From Apostichopus japonicus (taxonomy: Eukaryota > Echinodermata > Holothuroidea > Aspidochirotida > Stichopodidae): a DNA stretch of 64,000 nucleotides. The DNA lies in NCBI RefSeq assembly GCF_037975245.1, contig NC_092563.1, forward strand, positions 17,223,594 through 17,287,593. Direction: 5' to 3'. Within the stretch, counting starts at the first letter, position 1; each line of letters starts with the position of its first letter. Shown here one piece after another: positions 49,577-60,740 of this stretch. Under the pieces are notes generated by a model. The model ran no database searches, had not been told where the DNA came from, and was given only the letters and a program-made list of their open reading frames with translations. The position numbers were made by a program, and so were the translations under genes.

Positions 49577-49749
49577 CTAGACCCATTAAAAATTCCAAGC
49601 CATCGCCACTATATAAGGGTGTGACCGTTTAAACGTTTAGCCGGCCTCAAAAGCACTATCCGTTTAGAAAATCACAAGCCGTAGAAACGGATCTTTTAAA
49701 AAAAAAATTCAAATACATTTTAAACATGAAAATTATTGAAAATTGTTTA
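49577..49749. repeat. Direct repeat, left copy (with 50344-50516)
   Basis: Starts CTAGACCCATTAAAA and includes CTATATAAGGGTGTGACCGT, TTAAACGTTTAGCCGGCCTC, GTAGAAACGGAT and ACATGAAAATTATT. The second copy at 50344-50516 is over 90 percent the same by eye. The pair encloses about 590 bp with a Cys-containing frame. Confidence 0.88.
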
Positions 49750-50217
49750 AAAACTTTCCGGGGAGAACCCCGAGAAATCTCTCCGGTTGTGGTCCCATGA
49801 CCCCGGGGTAGATGTAAATAGGTCCGCCACCGCCTGCCTGCGGGGGCTTCTGGACTCCACATGACCCGATGTGGATGGCCCCTCTTGGGGCCGCAGCTGT
49901 ACCAATGCCGCACGGGAATTAGTTCCATCTCGTATGGATACCCGTTCTGGGAGTGGGCTTGAGCCATCTCGTATGGCGCCCTCTGATCTCCCACGTTTAG
50001 GACTTATGCCATCTCGAATGGCAGCCTGGGGGTCCTTCGTTGGCAGTTTCTTCTTCCCCTGTTTTGAGGAAGCCGCCTTCTTTCTTTTCTCCGCGGCTTT
50101 ATCCGCCAGCCAGGTTCTGATCAAATCCCAGCGCTCCTGGGCCGAGTCCTGGCAAATGGAGCAAGTCTGTTTGCTCCCACACGGGCGAAATTTCGGGCAC
50201 TGATCGTGTTTGTCCAT
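49747..50217 (-). CDS. 156-codon frame between direct repeats, gag-like candidate
   Basis: Minus-strand ATG frame. Residues 5-22 hold a Cys pattern, CPKFRPCGSKQTCSIC. Then come ERWDLIRTWLADKAAEKRKK, a Lys-rich stretch, and three repeated blocks based on (A/S)IRDG(I/S/T), in DNA the recurring CCATCTCGTATGG. The C-terminus is Ser/Pro/Arg-rich. GC content is higher than in the surroundings. A zinc-knuckle-like N-terminus and basic tail between direct repeats suggest the gag-like part of a retroelement, perhaps DIRS/Ngaro-type or a non-autonomous LTR element. No reverse transcriptase or recombinase is present. Classification is inference. Confidence 0.4.
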   Translation of the reverse strand: MDKHDQCPKFRPCGSKQTCSICQDSAQERWDLIRTWLADKAAEKRKKAASSKQGKKKLPTKDPQAAIRDGISPKRGRSEGAIRDGSSPLPERVSIRDGTNSRAALVQLRPQEGPSTSGHVESRSPRRQAVADLFTSTPGSWDHNRRDFSGFSPESF

Positions 50218-50343
50218 TATGCCTTAAAAGGACGGAACTGCTTGCAGGAACGGCAGTTGTCCATCCTCCAAAAAATCTCGAAAAATCTTTGAGGAGTCAA
50301 TAAAACTCGAAGCTGTGAAACTAAAATTAGAAACAGCAGAAAC

Positions 50344-50516
50344 TAGACCCATTAAAATATTCCAAGCCATTACTACTATATAAGGGTGTGACCGTTTAAA
50401 CGTTTAGCCGGCCTCAAATGCACTATCCGTTTAGAAAATCACAAACCGTAGAAACGGATTTGTTTAAAAAAAAATTCAAATACATTTTAAACATGAAAAT
50501 TATTTAAAAATATGTA
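50344..50516. repeat. Direct repeat, right copy (with 49577-49749)
   Basis: Near-identical to the left copy. Neither copy has clear TG...CA ends, so a classical LTR is not proven. Confidence 0.88.
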
Positions 50517-50519
50517 AAT

Positions 50520-52045
50520 AAACATCGTTAATCATAAAAGAAGCAGGATGCGGCATATTTGAAAGTCAGTAACAAAACTGAAAGTCACACATTAGTAGGG
50601 TTGGGGGATATTAGCTTTTTACCGTCACGATAAATAGTTCAAAAATTATTGTGATATTTCGATAATTACGATAATTTTTCCCCCAACAGAATTAGCGTAA
50701 ATGTCAAGCTTTGAGTGGATGGAGAAAGAGAGATATATAGAGGGGACATTCAAAGAGAATATCTGAAAAACCTTACGATATTTTTCACAAATATTGAAGC
50801 TTAGATGAGTGCTTTCTCACAATCAACGAGCCGCCCCAAAATTCGCTCCGCTTACGTAAAACTTATATATATCACATGGAAAAACCTGAGTTTTTACACA
50901 CAAAATTCCACTGACATTGGTCACAGAACATAAGTAGGTCATCGACATTCGAACTTGCCCAAGTTCATCACACCATGGGAATGACACAACACATTGAACA
51001 TGTTGTTACATTTTCCCGTCATCTGGACGCCGAGTGTAAATTTTGGTGTATGCAAACTGATTCGCCCAGCTGGCAATTTTGTCTATTTGGCATCGTCCAT
51101 TTATTTCAGCTAAATATTGCCAGGGTCAAAATCATCCCGTTGAAACATATTTTATGATCTACGTGTGCAGTTGACTTCAATGACATTGATATTTGAAACA
51201 AATTGAAACACATTTCTACTTTTTCTTTGTGGAAATTCAACCGCAGTTACTAACTGAAACCACAAGAATGGCCACATAGGTCACTACAGTGCCCCAAGGG
51301 ATATGATGATTAGCGATGTCTGTGACTTCATTAGAGCAGTTTCCTGATGATCCATTGCTGAGATATGGAATATTTAAATTTAATGGTTGTTTATTCAGAA
51401 GGAACACTCACTAAATTGCCTGCTTTCTGTTATGATTGGAAGCCTTGTAGTTTTATTTTAGAAAATACTGTAGGTCAACTGTAGCATCACATGCTGTTGT
51501 TGGTATACGTACGTATATACACGGATGGTCACATCACTTTACTATAGAGACTGCCAAAAATAATTATAAACAATCATGAAAAACAAAGGTAATTTAATTA
51601 ATGAGATGTTCCTTTTGTTACATCATAGCTGATTGTGCTGCAATAAGCTTTTCTTTTTTCAACTAATAAAATATTTTATATCTCAACAATGGATAAAAAA
51701 AATATTGTGGGAGTTGGACCAATGACTATATTTTGTAATTCTCTATCACATATATTTTTGGGAATTGGTCATTTCATGAGCTCTTTAACATCAGTTAATA
51801 TGAAACTGCATACAAATTATATATACTATCATTACTGAAAACCCCTATTAAATAGGAACTAACAATAATCATTCTTGCAATTGTCTCCAGAAGATTTTCT
51901 GTAGCTAGAGTGAAATGACATCACAAGTATAACCAAAAGCACCAGACTATTTTCAATGAAAATATTCAAGATCTGACTACAACATGATTGCTGCTAACTG
52001 AGCATAAACCCGGATCAATTTCAAATTACTTACTCCTCAAAAGAC
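50520..52045. other. No gene recognised; one small palindromic repeat
   Basis: 50600-50696 begins GTTGGGGGATATTA and ends TAATTTTTCCCCCAAC, with internal CACGATAAATAG, GTGATATTTCGATAATTACG repeats, which looks like a small TIR element. The rest shows no exon I can support. Confidence 0.45.
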
Positions 52046-52047
52046 TA

Positions 52048-52527
52048 TCATTTCTCTTCAAGTTCCTTGATTCTTTCCGTTGCCCTTCGCAGTTGATTCC
52101 GCATCATTTTTAATTAATCTGGCTGCGGACTGGCTGGTGGTCGCTGTTGTGGCGAGGCCTGTGCTGCCGGTTGGTGTTGTGGTGGTTTATCTGCTGGGGC
52201 TGGTACTTGGCTTCTGGGATGGGGTTGGTGGTTTTTGTGCTGGAGCTGGTGAACTATGTGCTGGGGCTGATGGCTTCTTGTGTTGTTTATGTTGTGGTGA
52301 AGCCTGTTTTAGGGTTGGTAGTTTGTGTGCCGGTGGTGGGGATGGTGGCTTCTGTGGTAGGGTCTGTGCCTGAGCTGGTGGTTGGTGGATAACTTCATCC
52401 TCTACAAAGTTGACCAGCTCAAACTCTTCATCCTGACCCAAATCCAAATCCTGTCCCTCTGCTGCAGAAGCTGAGCAATGATGTCATGTCCTGCAGTAGA
52501 CTTTGCTTTCTTTGTTGCATCATTTTT
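52048..52527 (-). pseudogene. Broken Pro/Gln-rich coding exon, minus strand
   Basis: Acceptor-like TTGTACCTTGCAG opens at 52527 into KNDATKKAKSTAGHDIIAQL and LQQRD. A one-base frame change near 52457 is needed to continue into DLDLGQDEEFELVNFVEDEV and a long Pro/Gln/Ala/Lys-rich tract (52187-52390). A second frame change near 52187 and an in-frame stop near 52103 separate a C-terminal coiled-coil-like piece, NQLRRATERIKELEEK, ending at the TGA at 52048-52050. Three short pieces in different frames with coherent composition suggest an eroded exon or sequencing indels in a repetitive tract. Acidic linker plus coil could fit a Myb/SANT-like regulatory protein, but no domain is seen. Confidence 0.4.
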
Positions 52528-52529
52528 CT

Positions 52530-53205
52530 GCAAGGTACAATAATAATAATTGAAATAATAAATGGTTGATCCCTTTGATTGACTGCCATGTCCTCTCAGA
52601 GTTTGATGGCAATGCTTAAATTGGACTACGTTGACCAAACAGGCAATGATTTAATGGCAGCAGGATTTAATTTACTGTGGAGGGCTGCCATTTTCTGAGC
52701 CAAATTATGACTTAATATAACAACTTCAAAGGGCCATAAAAGGTTCATATCATTTTGCATTTCCTTTTGTTATGTCTTTTGAAATCAAATGACAAGTTTT
52801 TTTTAAACAATTGGTTAATTGCAAAATACTTTCACAAAGATGAATATATTACTTTTTCACTCAGGTAAATAAAGAATATGGATAAAAAAATAACGAAATA
52901 CAAAATGACATGAACTCATTGTGATAATGTGAGTTATCCTGTAGAAAATAAGGGTTGTTTGATTTTATTCACTTTGATTAAAATCACTGCTTTAAATTGC
53001 GATTTTAATCAATTTTTTTAATCACTGATTTTAATCACCTTTTTAGATTTTGTATACAAATAGGCCCAGCTTACAATAGAATTGATTAATAGTGCATTGT
53101 AGGCCTACTACAATCAAAACAGTTTTAGGGCCAAAGAGACTTTATGATTCTGTGTTGGAAGTTAAATAGTGTGCTTGTATAGATGATATCAGACTATCAG
53201 TCAGT
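52530..53205. other. No gene; degenerate TTTAATCAC repeats
   Basis: 52965-53050 holds several copies of (T)GATTTTAATCAC-like sequence in both orientations. Otherwise AT-rich and featureless. Confidence 0.5.
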
Positions 53206-53209
53206 ATGA

Positions 53210-53330
53210 GTGTCAGTCACTGATCTGTACACTAACTGGATTGGAGCAACAGGCCTACTCTGTGAAGTCACCGGAAGTTATTGTCCGCCATGTTTGTTCA
53301 CCCAAGAAGAGCGATACGGTTCACTGATTT
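53210..53330. promoter_or_regulatory. ETS plus YY1 module, first of an inverted pair
   Basis: CACTGATCTGTACACTAACT, GGATTGG (CCAAT on the other strand), then GTGAAGTCACCGGAAGTTAT and GTCCGCCATGTT. CCGGAAGT is the ETS consensus and CCGCCAT the YY1 core. The same order recurs as the reverse complement at 55685-55812. It could be a promoter core or a dispersed element carrying one. Confidence 0.5.
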
Positions 53331-53960
53331 TGTATGCTAGCGATATTTGAACGTTGATTTAATGACTGTTTTCTTGTAGACAGAAAGTATCCAAGACAAG
53401 AGAAGGGGCGCTGATATTAGGTGTGTGTCACTGAGGTGGTGGGGGGGGAGGTGGTCGGGAGACGTGCCCCCCGTACTCAATATTAGATTGATTTTTTTAT
53501 TGCGGTTAATTGACTAAGTAAAATGAGGGTTGCAAAAGCAGATCAATATGGACAACTCAAAAGCCTTTCCGAATATATTCTTGGTCGAAAGCAACATTGA
53601 GGGGTTGGTGTGGCGGGGGGGGGGGGGTGGGGGGACTCAAAAATTCGAAGTTTTCAAACAGTTGTAGTCTAAGAGCAATCTCGTGAGTCATAAACTGTGG
53701 TATTTCATGTTTATGCTATAATGCTATTGTCTTTACTGGTTGGGTGCTTGCAGTTTCAGCTTTACCCTTAAATGATTACAAATAGAGAACCGACAAGGTA
53801 AACTATGAAAGCACATAATGGAAACAAATATCCTTTTCTTTAAATATATTCAGTTAAAGTGACACAGTTGTAATATTATTGATTGTAGTGACTTCTTAGC
53901 ACTTAAAAAGTCCAACAAGAACTTCATTTCCAGAAAATTTAAAATCATTACACTCGGGAC
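53330..53960. other. No gene; G-rich runs
   Basis: Two G-rich clusters (53430-53455 and 53613-53634) with ACGTGCCCCCCG between them. No coding signal. Confidence 0.5.
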
Positions 53961-53962
53961 CC

Positions 53963-54330
53963 TGGAAGTCAATGCAATGTTTCTGGTGGTTAAATTTATA
54001 AAAATAAATAAAAGTAAATCAGTAAGAACTTCACATATAAAAGAATATTATAAAAATATTGTTAAGAAATGTATAATGGTAAGAACTCCACATTTCATAA
54101 TCTGAAAACATTACAGTATAGGCAGAGGAAGTCAGTGCAATGCTTCTGGTGGTTAAAACTTATAAAAATAAATAAAAGTAAATCAGCAAGAACTTCACAT
54201 ATAAAAGAATATTACAAAAAATATTGTTAAGAAATGTATAATGGTAAGAACTTCACATTTCATAATCTTAAAGCATTACAGTATGGGCAGAGGAAGTCAG
54301 TGCAATGCTTCTGATGGTTAAAAATGTCAT
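53963..54330. repeat. 164-bp tandem duplication plus partial unit
   Basis: GAAGTCAATGCAATGTTTCT starts a unit at 53965; GAAGTCAGTGCAATGCTTCT starts the next at 54128 and a partial third at 54292. Shared internal blocks are AATAAATAAAAGTAAATCAG and TATTGTTAAGAAATGTATAA. A diverged start-like block (AAATGCTTCTAGTG) follows near 54415. Confidence 0.93.
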
Positions 54331-54549
54331 GAAACTTTCCAAAAAGACTATAAAGGTAAGGTCCTTATGTATAAAAAGTAAAACGATACATAGGGTGGAA
54401 CCTGCAAATCCATGAAATGCTTCTAGTGCTTGAAAATTATCATTTAACCTATACAAAAACAAATTCCGGCAAGAACTTAACACCAAACAATATGAAATCA
54501 CGAGATGTTTTGCCACTAGAGGTCAGAGAAATGTTTCCATATTGTTTAA

Positions 54550-54880
54550 AAACATAATGAAACTTAAACTTCTTCTTCATTAACTGTATGATTGGATGGC
54601 AGAAATGTGATAATTATGATGGCAACAGAGCCTAAAAAGTACTGACAAATCTTTACTATACGTTCTATCATTTTTACACTTGGAATGTTCAGCCACATCC
54701 CCCATGTGTGATTACTGTCATGTCTTTCTGCTTATATTGCTCTCATGAAACTTTCTCAATGAGGTCTCTTATGCCCTTGAACATGTCTCTTGACATAAAA
54801 AGAATGAAAAGATAAATAGTTTCAACCCAGTATGCATGAAAATGTGATGTCGGGTATTTTGCGCTTTAGCTTTCTAGGAG
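54550..54880. other. No gene recognised
   Basis: Non-coding, just downstream (minus strand) of a candidate terminal exon; no clear polyadenylation signal could be assigned. Confidence 0.4.
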
Positions 54881-54886
54881 ACTCCA

Positions 54887-55012
54887 TTATAGCATATGTA
54901 GGATCTCCAGGGGTACTCCATGTTCACTGCACTCCGCATTTGGTAATTCATGTTTTGTACATGGGATTGGGCTGGATCGTCTTGCAGATGGTAGCTTACG
55001 AGTTGGAGTAAT
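54887..55012 (-). CDS. Candidate terminal exon, minus strand
   Basis: A good acceptor, TTTATGTAATTTGCAG, ends at 55013. In phase 0 the exon reads 41 codons to TAA at 54887-54889 (starts ITPTRKLPSARRSSPIPC, ends VPLEILHML). In another phase it is also open (YHLQDDPAQSHVQNMNYQMR and on) to a TAG near 54880. Both look plausible in composition, so frame cannot be chosen without the preceding exon. No domain recognised. Confidence 0.3.
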   Translation of the reverse strand: MTPTRKLPSARRSSPIPCTKHELPNAECSEHGVPLEILHML

Positions 55013-55014
55013 CT

Positions 55015-55670
55015 GCAAATTACATAAACAAAACATCGAAATTTTTAATATAAATATAAAATTCATCTGTAGAAACGAAATAATTTCACCTGTAGGCAGC
55101 AGATCAATTGAATTGTAACCTGTCCTTAGTAATACTCATTCATAAAAGGAGAGGCTTCAAATTTCCAAATAAGTCAAGCTTAGGCTTGTGCCTTGAGTTA
55201 GGCAACAACTCTCTGCTTTCAAAACTGAGTTAGGTGGTAAGCCTATGTATACCCTTTCAATTATTAAGCTACACATAATTCCTCATGTATTCAGTACGTC
55301 ACGCAGTGTACAGAAAACTGTACTTTGATGCAAGTAGACCTAAATATGTCGAAAAGCTAATGTTACTTATCATGTAACTTATTTCTTTCGCGAAACACGT
55401 CCATATTCTCGCCAGTGCATACAACGTAGTACAAAAGACTAACTAGAATTCATCCCAAGTAATCGCATAGCCTACCTGTGAAAGGTTAACCCCTTTTCTC
55501 GTTTTCCACGAACATCCCGGTTTGTGCATCCATAGGCTGAACAGGCATTCTTTTCAAAACATCAGATATTAAACGAGTGAGGTAAAGTTACTAAACGAGT
55601 GAGGTAAAGTTATTTCTTTTAGGATAATGCGAAGTGCTGACTGCCGATTCCGTACCTAGCTACAACAGAA
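55015..55670. other. No gene; one small tandem duplication
   Basis: ACTAAACGAGTGAGGTAAAG-type 22-bp sequence is tandemly doubled at 55571-55614. No exon supported. Confidence 0.55.
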
Positions 55671-55684
55671 CAAGAAATGTTTGG

Positions 55685-55812
55685 CGTCTTTTTGGGTGAT
55701 TCAAGATGGCCGCAAACCCACTTCCGGTAGCTTCACAGGGAATAGACCAACTAGCGCTCAGAAGCGGCGAGCCGCCAATCCAGTTAGTGTACAGATCAGT
55801 GGTGTCAGTGTG
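55685..55812. promoter_or_regulatory. ETS plus YY1 module, second of an inverted pair
   Basis: Forward: AAGATGGCCGCAAACCCACT, TCCGGTAGCTTCACAGGGAA, then GCCAATCCAGTTAGTGTACA and GATCAGTG. It is the reverse complement of the 53210-53330 module with about 20 bp of extra sequence between the CCAAT and ETS parts. AAGATGGC is the YY1 consensus, ACTTCCGG the ETS site. Confidence 0.5.
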
Positions 55813-55819
55813 GGAAGCA

Positions 55820-56302
55820 GGGCTTTAGCCAGAAATGGCTGATAGGGAGTCCAGTTCACACCATGAGATGAGTTTCACGTCCCGGGGAGAAGGGTGCACA
55901 TTAACCACACCAACATACATTATACCTGAATATTGAGAATGGATACAGTGGTGTAGCTGTACTGTAGTAACTGCCCTCCCCCCCAAAAAATGGGAGGTGT
56001 TGGGGGTCATCTCCCGTTTAATAGACGGCTGGATGGGTCTATGGCTAAAGCAGTGGTGGGAAGACTTAGACAACATTTGAGATCAAGTTGCAATGTGGAT
56101 TTGTAAAATATAAAATGAAATGATTTTATTTAAAAAAAAAATCAACACCCTGCAGAAAATTGCAGCTTCTGTGTTGATAAAGTGTACAAAGAGACTGAGT
56201 TGATCAGTCATCATGTTTTTCAACGATATGAATGGTTGTTTGAAAATATAAGTTTACTGAAAGGTGATTTTTGTTGCCATACCAATCACCTTGGCATTAG
56301 GC
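55820..56302. other. No gene recognised
   Basis: No exon or repeat that I can support, apart from short poly-C and poly-A runs. Confidence 0.5.
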
Positions 56303-56390
56303 TACCGTAACTTGAACAGGCCACTTGAGAACTACTGAATGTAATGAACGTTGACTGTCACGGACATACTTCCTGAATAACCACACAGGT
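56303..56390. repeat. Dispersed repeat, inverted partner of 42350-42433
   Basis: ACCGTAACTTGAACAGGCCA, TTGAGAACTACTGAATGTAA and TCCTGAATAACCACACAGG. It abuts the start of the tandem segmental duplication. Confidence 0.8.
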
Positions 56391-57499
56391 AACCAATGAA
56401 AGCTGATCTAGTTAACTTTAAAGGTGAATTTAAAATTGCCCTCCCAGCCACACCCACCACAGCGGGTTTGCCAGTCGTCTGGTTTCATATACAGGAATGC
56501 ACTGTAAAAATTACGATGTACAAGGCAATCGATTACCTTCCCAGCTAATTAAACCCTCTGGGCTCCCAGTTTAAATACAGCACTGTCAAATATTCAATTA
56601 CACTGCCTGCATTGGTACATTAAATATGACTTGTGGTAAGGAATTACTAATTAAGTTTGTCTGGAAGTTAATTGTCTGCAATAAAATGTAGACCAGTGTA
56701 TTGTAATGAAGCTTTATTACTTACATGACCAGTTGGTGTGTGTGGGTCTGCAAGGATTTAAAATGCGTTGACATTAATACCAATGGCATATTTTAGTGAT
56801 CTGTAGGTGGAGTCCCACTGAATGATAAAGGAGATTTAAGGATAAAAAATATATATCAAGTGTATTCATATTTTTTTTTAATAAATGTGTGATTACATAA
56901 AGTTGCACAGCTATAAGTGGGATTAGTATCGCTTTAATATAGTCACACACTAACCAATATCAACCTTGGTGATATAACTCTTTTTCAGTAGAAATACACT
57001 GCATTCGCCATTAGAGCCGTTGGTCACCCCTTGAACACACAGACAGATCTCTTAGTCAGATTACTCTTGCAGCAAGGTCAACAGCTCAACTTTTACCTTA
57101 ATGAAAGTACTTTTCACCACCAAACATGCATTTTACATGTTAATTCGGCAGCTGCTAACTACAATCTGACATTATACAGCTCACTTCAGTAGCTGCATAC
57201 CTACCTTTTGTAGGGAATATCTCAAACTTCTGTATGTGTGCATTGACATGCTTAATACAAGTTCATTACAATATGCAATCATGCCTTTAAGCAGGAAAAA
57301 AACATGAAACATGTTGGGGATACTCCACCTGAACAGAATATCCTTAATATGGGTTGACCATGTAAATTTTATATCAATTGAGCATACAGTATATACCAGT
57401 AGCAAGTCTCAATAATCCATGTTTACAAACATGTTATTGTAAACATCAAATTTATATGAAATCATGATATGATAAAAAAAATACTTACCCATGTACTAC

Positions 57500-57893
57500 C
57501 AGGGACGTAGCCAGGGGGGAGCGACTGCTCCCCCCCCCCCTTTGAGTGTCGAAAAAATGTTAAAAACTTGTTTTATTAAAAATGGTATTTTGTCGGTGCT
57601 CTTTTGATCTTGAATACTTGTCAGCTGCGTTAACTTGATTATAATCGTAGTAACATTCAGGCCTACTGATTCAGCGACTTAGTTTGGCAGATGCAATTAG
57701 CTTAATTTAGCCTATAGCTAGCTATAACAAGCCTTCAGTTGGCCACTGGGTAATAAAATACATATACCTGACCGCACTCGATGGAGTGTCACGAACCGTA
57801 TGCACTACGACATCAACAACGTTTGCTATCATCCTTTCTATGATTTGTCATCCTACTGGAAAATTGTAAAAGAGCACTATGTTTGTCTTTTTT
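57500..57893 (+). mobile_element. 5' fragment of hAT-like element, copy in duplication unit 1
   Basis: Starts CAGGGACGTAGCCAGG with a following C run, and matches 27171-27512 and on into TCATCCTACTGGAAAATTGT. It ends abruptly in GTTTGTCTTTT. Confidence 0.85.
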
Positions 57894-59203
57894 AAAAATT
57901 ACTGGAAATGCCCATCCCTCGTATCTGAAGGCCTAACTCTTCCAGTAGGTTTCAAGTGGTTACCTCATGAGCTGACCTAGGCCATCCATGAGGGGTCAAT
58001 TATTGATGACTGCAAAGCTACCCCACCACCAATAATCACTGGCGATGGCCATTTGTTGCTCTTGGAGCCATACGTGACACATTGTACTCACTTTGATGGG
58101 GTTACCAATGAAAGCTGATCTAGTTAACTTTAAGGTGAATTTAAAATTGCCCTCCCAGCCACACCCACCACAGCAGGTTTGCCAGTCGTCTGGTTTCATA
58201 TACAGGAATGCACTGTGAAATTATGATGTACAAGGCAATCGATTACCTTCCCAGCTAATTAAACCCTATGGGCTCCCGGTTTAAATACAGCACTGTCAAA
58301 TATTCACATACACTGCCTGCAGTGGTACATTACATGACTTGTGGTAAGGAATTACTAATTAAGTTTGTCTGGAAGTTAATTGTCTGCAATAAAATGTAGA
58401 CCAGTGTATTGTAATGAAGCTTTATTACTTACATGACCAGTTGGTGTGTGTGGGTCTGCAAGGATTTTAAAAGGCGTTGACATTAATACCAATGGCATAT
58501 TTTAGTGATCTGTAGGTGGAGTCCCACTGAATGATAAAGGAGATTTAAGGATAAAAAATATATATCAAGTGTATTAATATTTTTTTTAAATAAATGTGTG
58601 ATTACATAAAGTTGCACAGCTACTTTAAGTGGGATTAATATCGCTTTAATGTAATCACACACTAACTGATATCAACATTGGTGATCTAAACTCTATTTCA
58701 GTAGTGATACACCGCATTCGCCATTAGAGCCGTTGGTCACCCCTTGAACACACAGACAGACCTCTTAGTCAGATTACTCTTGCAGCAAGGTCAACAGCTC
58801 AACTTTTACCTTAATGAAAGTACTTTTCACCACCAAACATGCATTTTCCATGTTAATTCGGCAGCTGCTAACTACAATCTGACATTATACAGCTCACTTC
58901 AGTAGCTGCATATGTACCTTTGGTAGGGAATATCTCAAACTTCTGTATTGTGTATATTGAAATGCTTTCAAGTTCATTTCAATATGCTATGCCTTTAAGC
59001 AGAGAAAATGAAACATGTCACGGATACTCAACCTGAACAGAATATCCTTAATATGGGTTGACCATGTAAATTTTGTATCAGATGGGCTTATACTGTATAC
59101 CGGTAACAAGTCTCAATAATCCATGTTTACAATCATGTTATTGTAAACATCAAATTTATATGAAATCATGATATGATAAAAAAAATAATTACCCATGTAC
59201 TAC

Positions 59204-59613
59204 CAGGGACGTAGCCAGGGGGGAGCAGGGGGAGCGACTGCTCCCCCCCCTCTGAGTGTCGAAAAAATGTTAAAAACTTGTTTTATTATGGTATTTTGTC
59301 AGTGCTCTTTTGATCTTGAATACTTGTCAGCTGCGTTAACTTGATTATAATCGTAGTAACATTCAAGCCTACTGATTCAGCGACTTAGTTTGGCAGATGC
59401 AATTAGCTTAATTTAGCCTATAGCTAGCTATAACAAGCCTTCAGTTGGCCACTGGGTAATAAAATACATATCGCTTACCTGACCGCACTCGATGGAGTGT
59501 CACGAACCGTATGCACTACGACATCGACAACGTTCGCTATCATCCTTTCTATGATTCGTCATCCTACTGGAAAATTGTAAAAGAGCACTATGTTTGTCTT
59601 TTTGTCTTTTTTA
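59204..59613 (+). mobile_element. 5' fragment of hAT-like element, copy in duplication unit 2
   Basis: Same fragment as at 57500, with an extra GGGGGAGCAG block near the start and an extra GTCTTTTT at the 3' break. Confidence 0.85.
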
Positions 59614-60064
59614 AAAATTACTGGAAATGCCCATCCCTCGTATCTGAAGGCCTAACTCTTCCAGTAGGTTTCAAGTGGTTACCTCATGAGCTGACCTAGG
59701 CCATCCATGAGGGGTCAATTATTGATGACTGCAAAGCTACCCCACCACCAATAATCACTGGCGATGGCCATTTGTTGCTCTTGGAGCCATACCTGACACA
59801 GTGTACTCACTTTGATGGGGTAACCAATGAAAGCTGATCTAGTTTAGCTTTTAGGTGACTTTAAAATTGCCCTCCCAGCCACACCCACCACAGCGGGTTT
59901 GCCAGTCGTCTGGTTTCATATACAGGAATGCACTGTGAAATTATGATGTACAAGGCAATCGATTACCTTCCCAGCTAATTAAACCCTATGGGCTCCCGGT
60001 TTAAATACAGCACTGTCAAATATTCAATTACACTGCCTGCAGTGGTAACCATATGCACTATGGA

Positions 60065-60300
60065 ACCGTATGCACTACGACATCGACAACGTTCGCTATC
60101 ATCCTTTCTATGATTCGTCATCCTACTGGAAAATTGTAAAAGAGCACTATGTTTGTCTTTTTGATATAATATGTAAAAGAACATATATAAAAGAATTCAA
60201 ACAGGAAACAAAATCTGCTGATAATATGATATCTTATGTTAATGATGAATGTGGCAAAACATTGCACCAGATCGCATCTAAGGACCTTCAATTGTTTAAT
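60065..60300 (+). mobile_element. Internal and 3' part of the hAT-like element
   Basis: From ACCGTATGCACTACGACATC through TCATCCTACTGGAAAATTGT, GATATAATATGTAAAAGAAC, CAAACAGGAAACAAAATCTG and GCATCTAAGGACCTTCAATT. It matches 28030-28200 of the complete element, so this piece carries the middle that units 1 and 2 lost. It begins right after the partial third duplication unit. Confidence 0.85.
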
Positions 60301-60329
60301 AAAATTTCAAAGGGGAGGGGGACACCCCC

Positions 60330-60735
60330 TCGATCGTTCGCGACCAGGTTGGTCACTTTCGCCATCGTTGAAAAATTCAGCTTTCCGAAACACTTGTAAC
60401 TATGGTCATGATAGGCTACTGTTACATGTATAACTCCTTACCCAATTGAGCAGTTTATTTCTGAGTTCTCTGGACTTAGTTGTTGAATGGTCCAACTGGG
60501 CCCCTATTTTGTACTTTCCGTTCAATTTTTTTGTCATACCAATGCTCTGTGGTGGGGTGGGGCAAGCGTGATGGGACAAACATGTGATAATAAACTATAC
60601 CCCACATAACTACTCCAACCACAGCCTAATTCCTTCGGTAAGCCAATCTAAATCGCTCCTCAAAAAGCAAATTGAAAATATGTGCTATCACAGCTTCATT
60701 GATGACTCATTTTCGGCATTCACGTATCAGCAAAA
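60330..60735. other. No gene recognised
   Basis: Non-repetitive, no coding signal beyond short chance frames. Confidence 0.5.
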
Positions 60736-60740
60736 CTTAC

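Larger units (their letters stand above)
56392..60050. repeat. Tandem segmental duplication, 1.71-1.72 kb unit, 2.1 copies
   Basis: ACCAATGAAAGCTGATCTAG occurs at 56392, 58104 and 59823. The first two copies (1712 and 1719 bp) match along their length with scattered differences. The third stops after about 230 bp, at CACTGCCTGCAGTGGT. Each full unit contains one 5' fragment of the hAT-like CAGGGACGTAGCC element. No exon was found in the unit. Confidence 0.95.

Noticed and set aside
49577-50516. Classical LTR retrotransposon
   Set aside because: The direct repeats lack clear TG...CA ends, a primer-binding site and a polypurine tract, and there is no polymerase; kept only as a candidate element.
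50600-50696. Regulatory hairpin RNA
   Set aside because: The inverted GTTGGGGGA ends and internal CACGATAA repeats fit a small transposable element better; no evidence of transcription.
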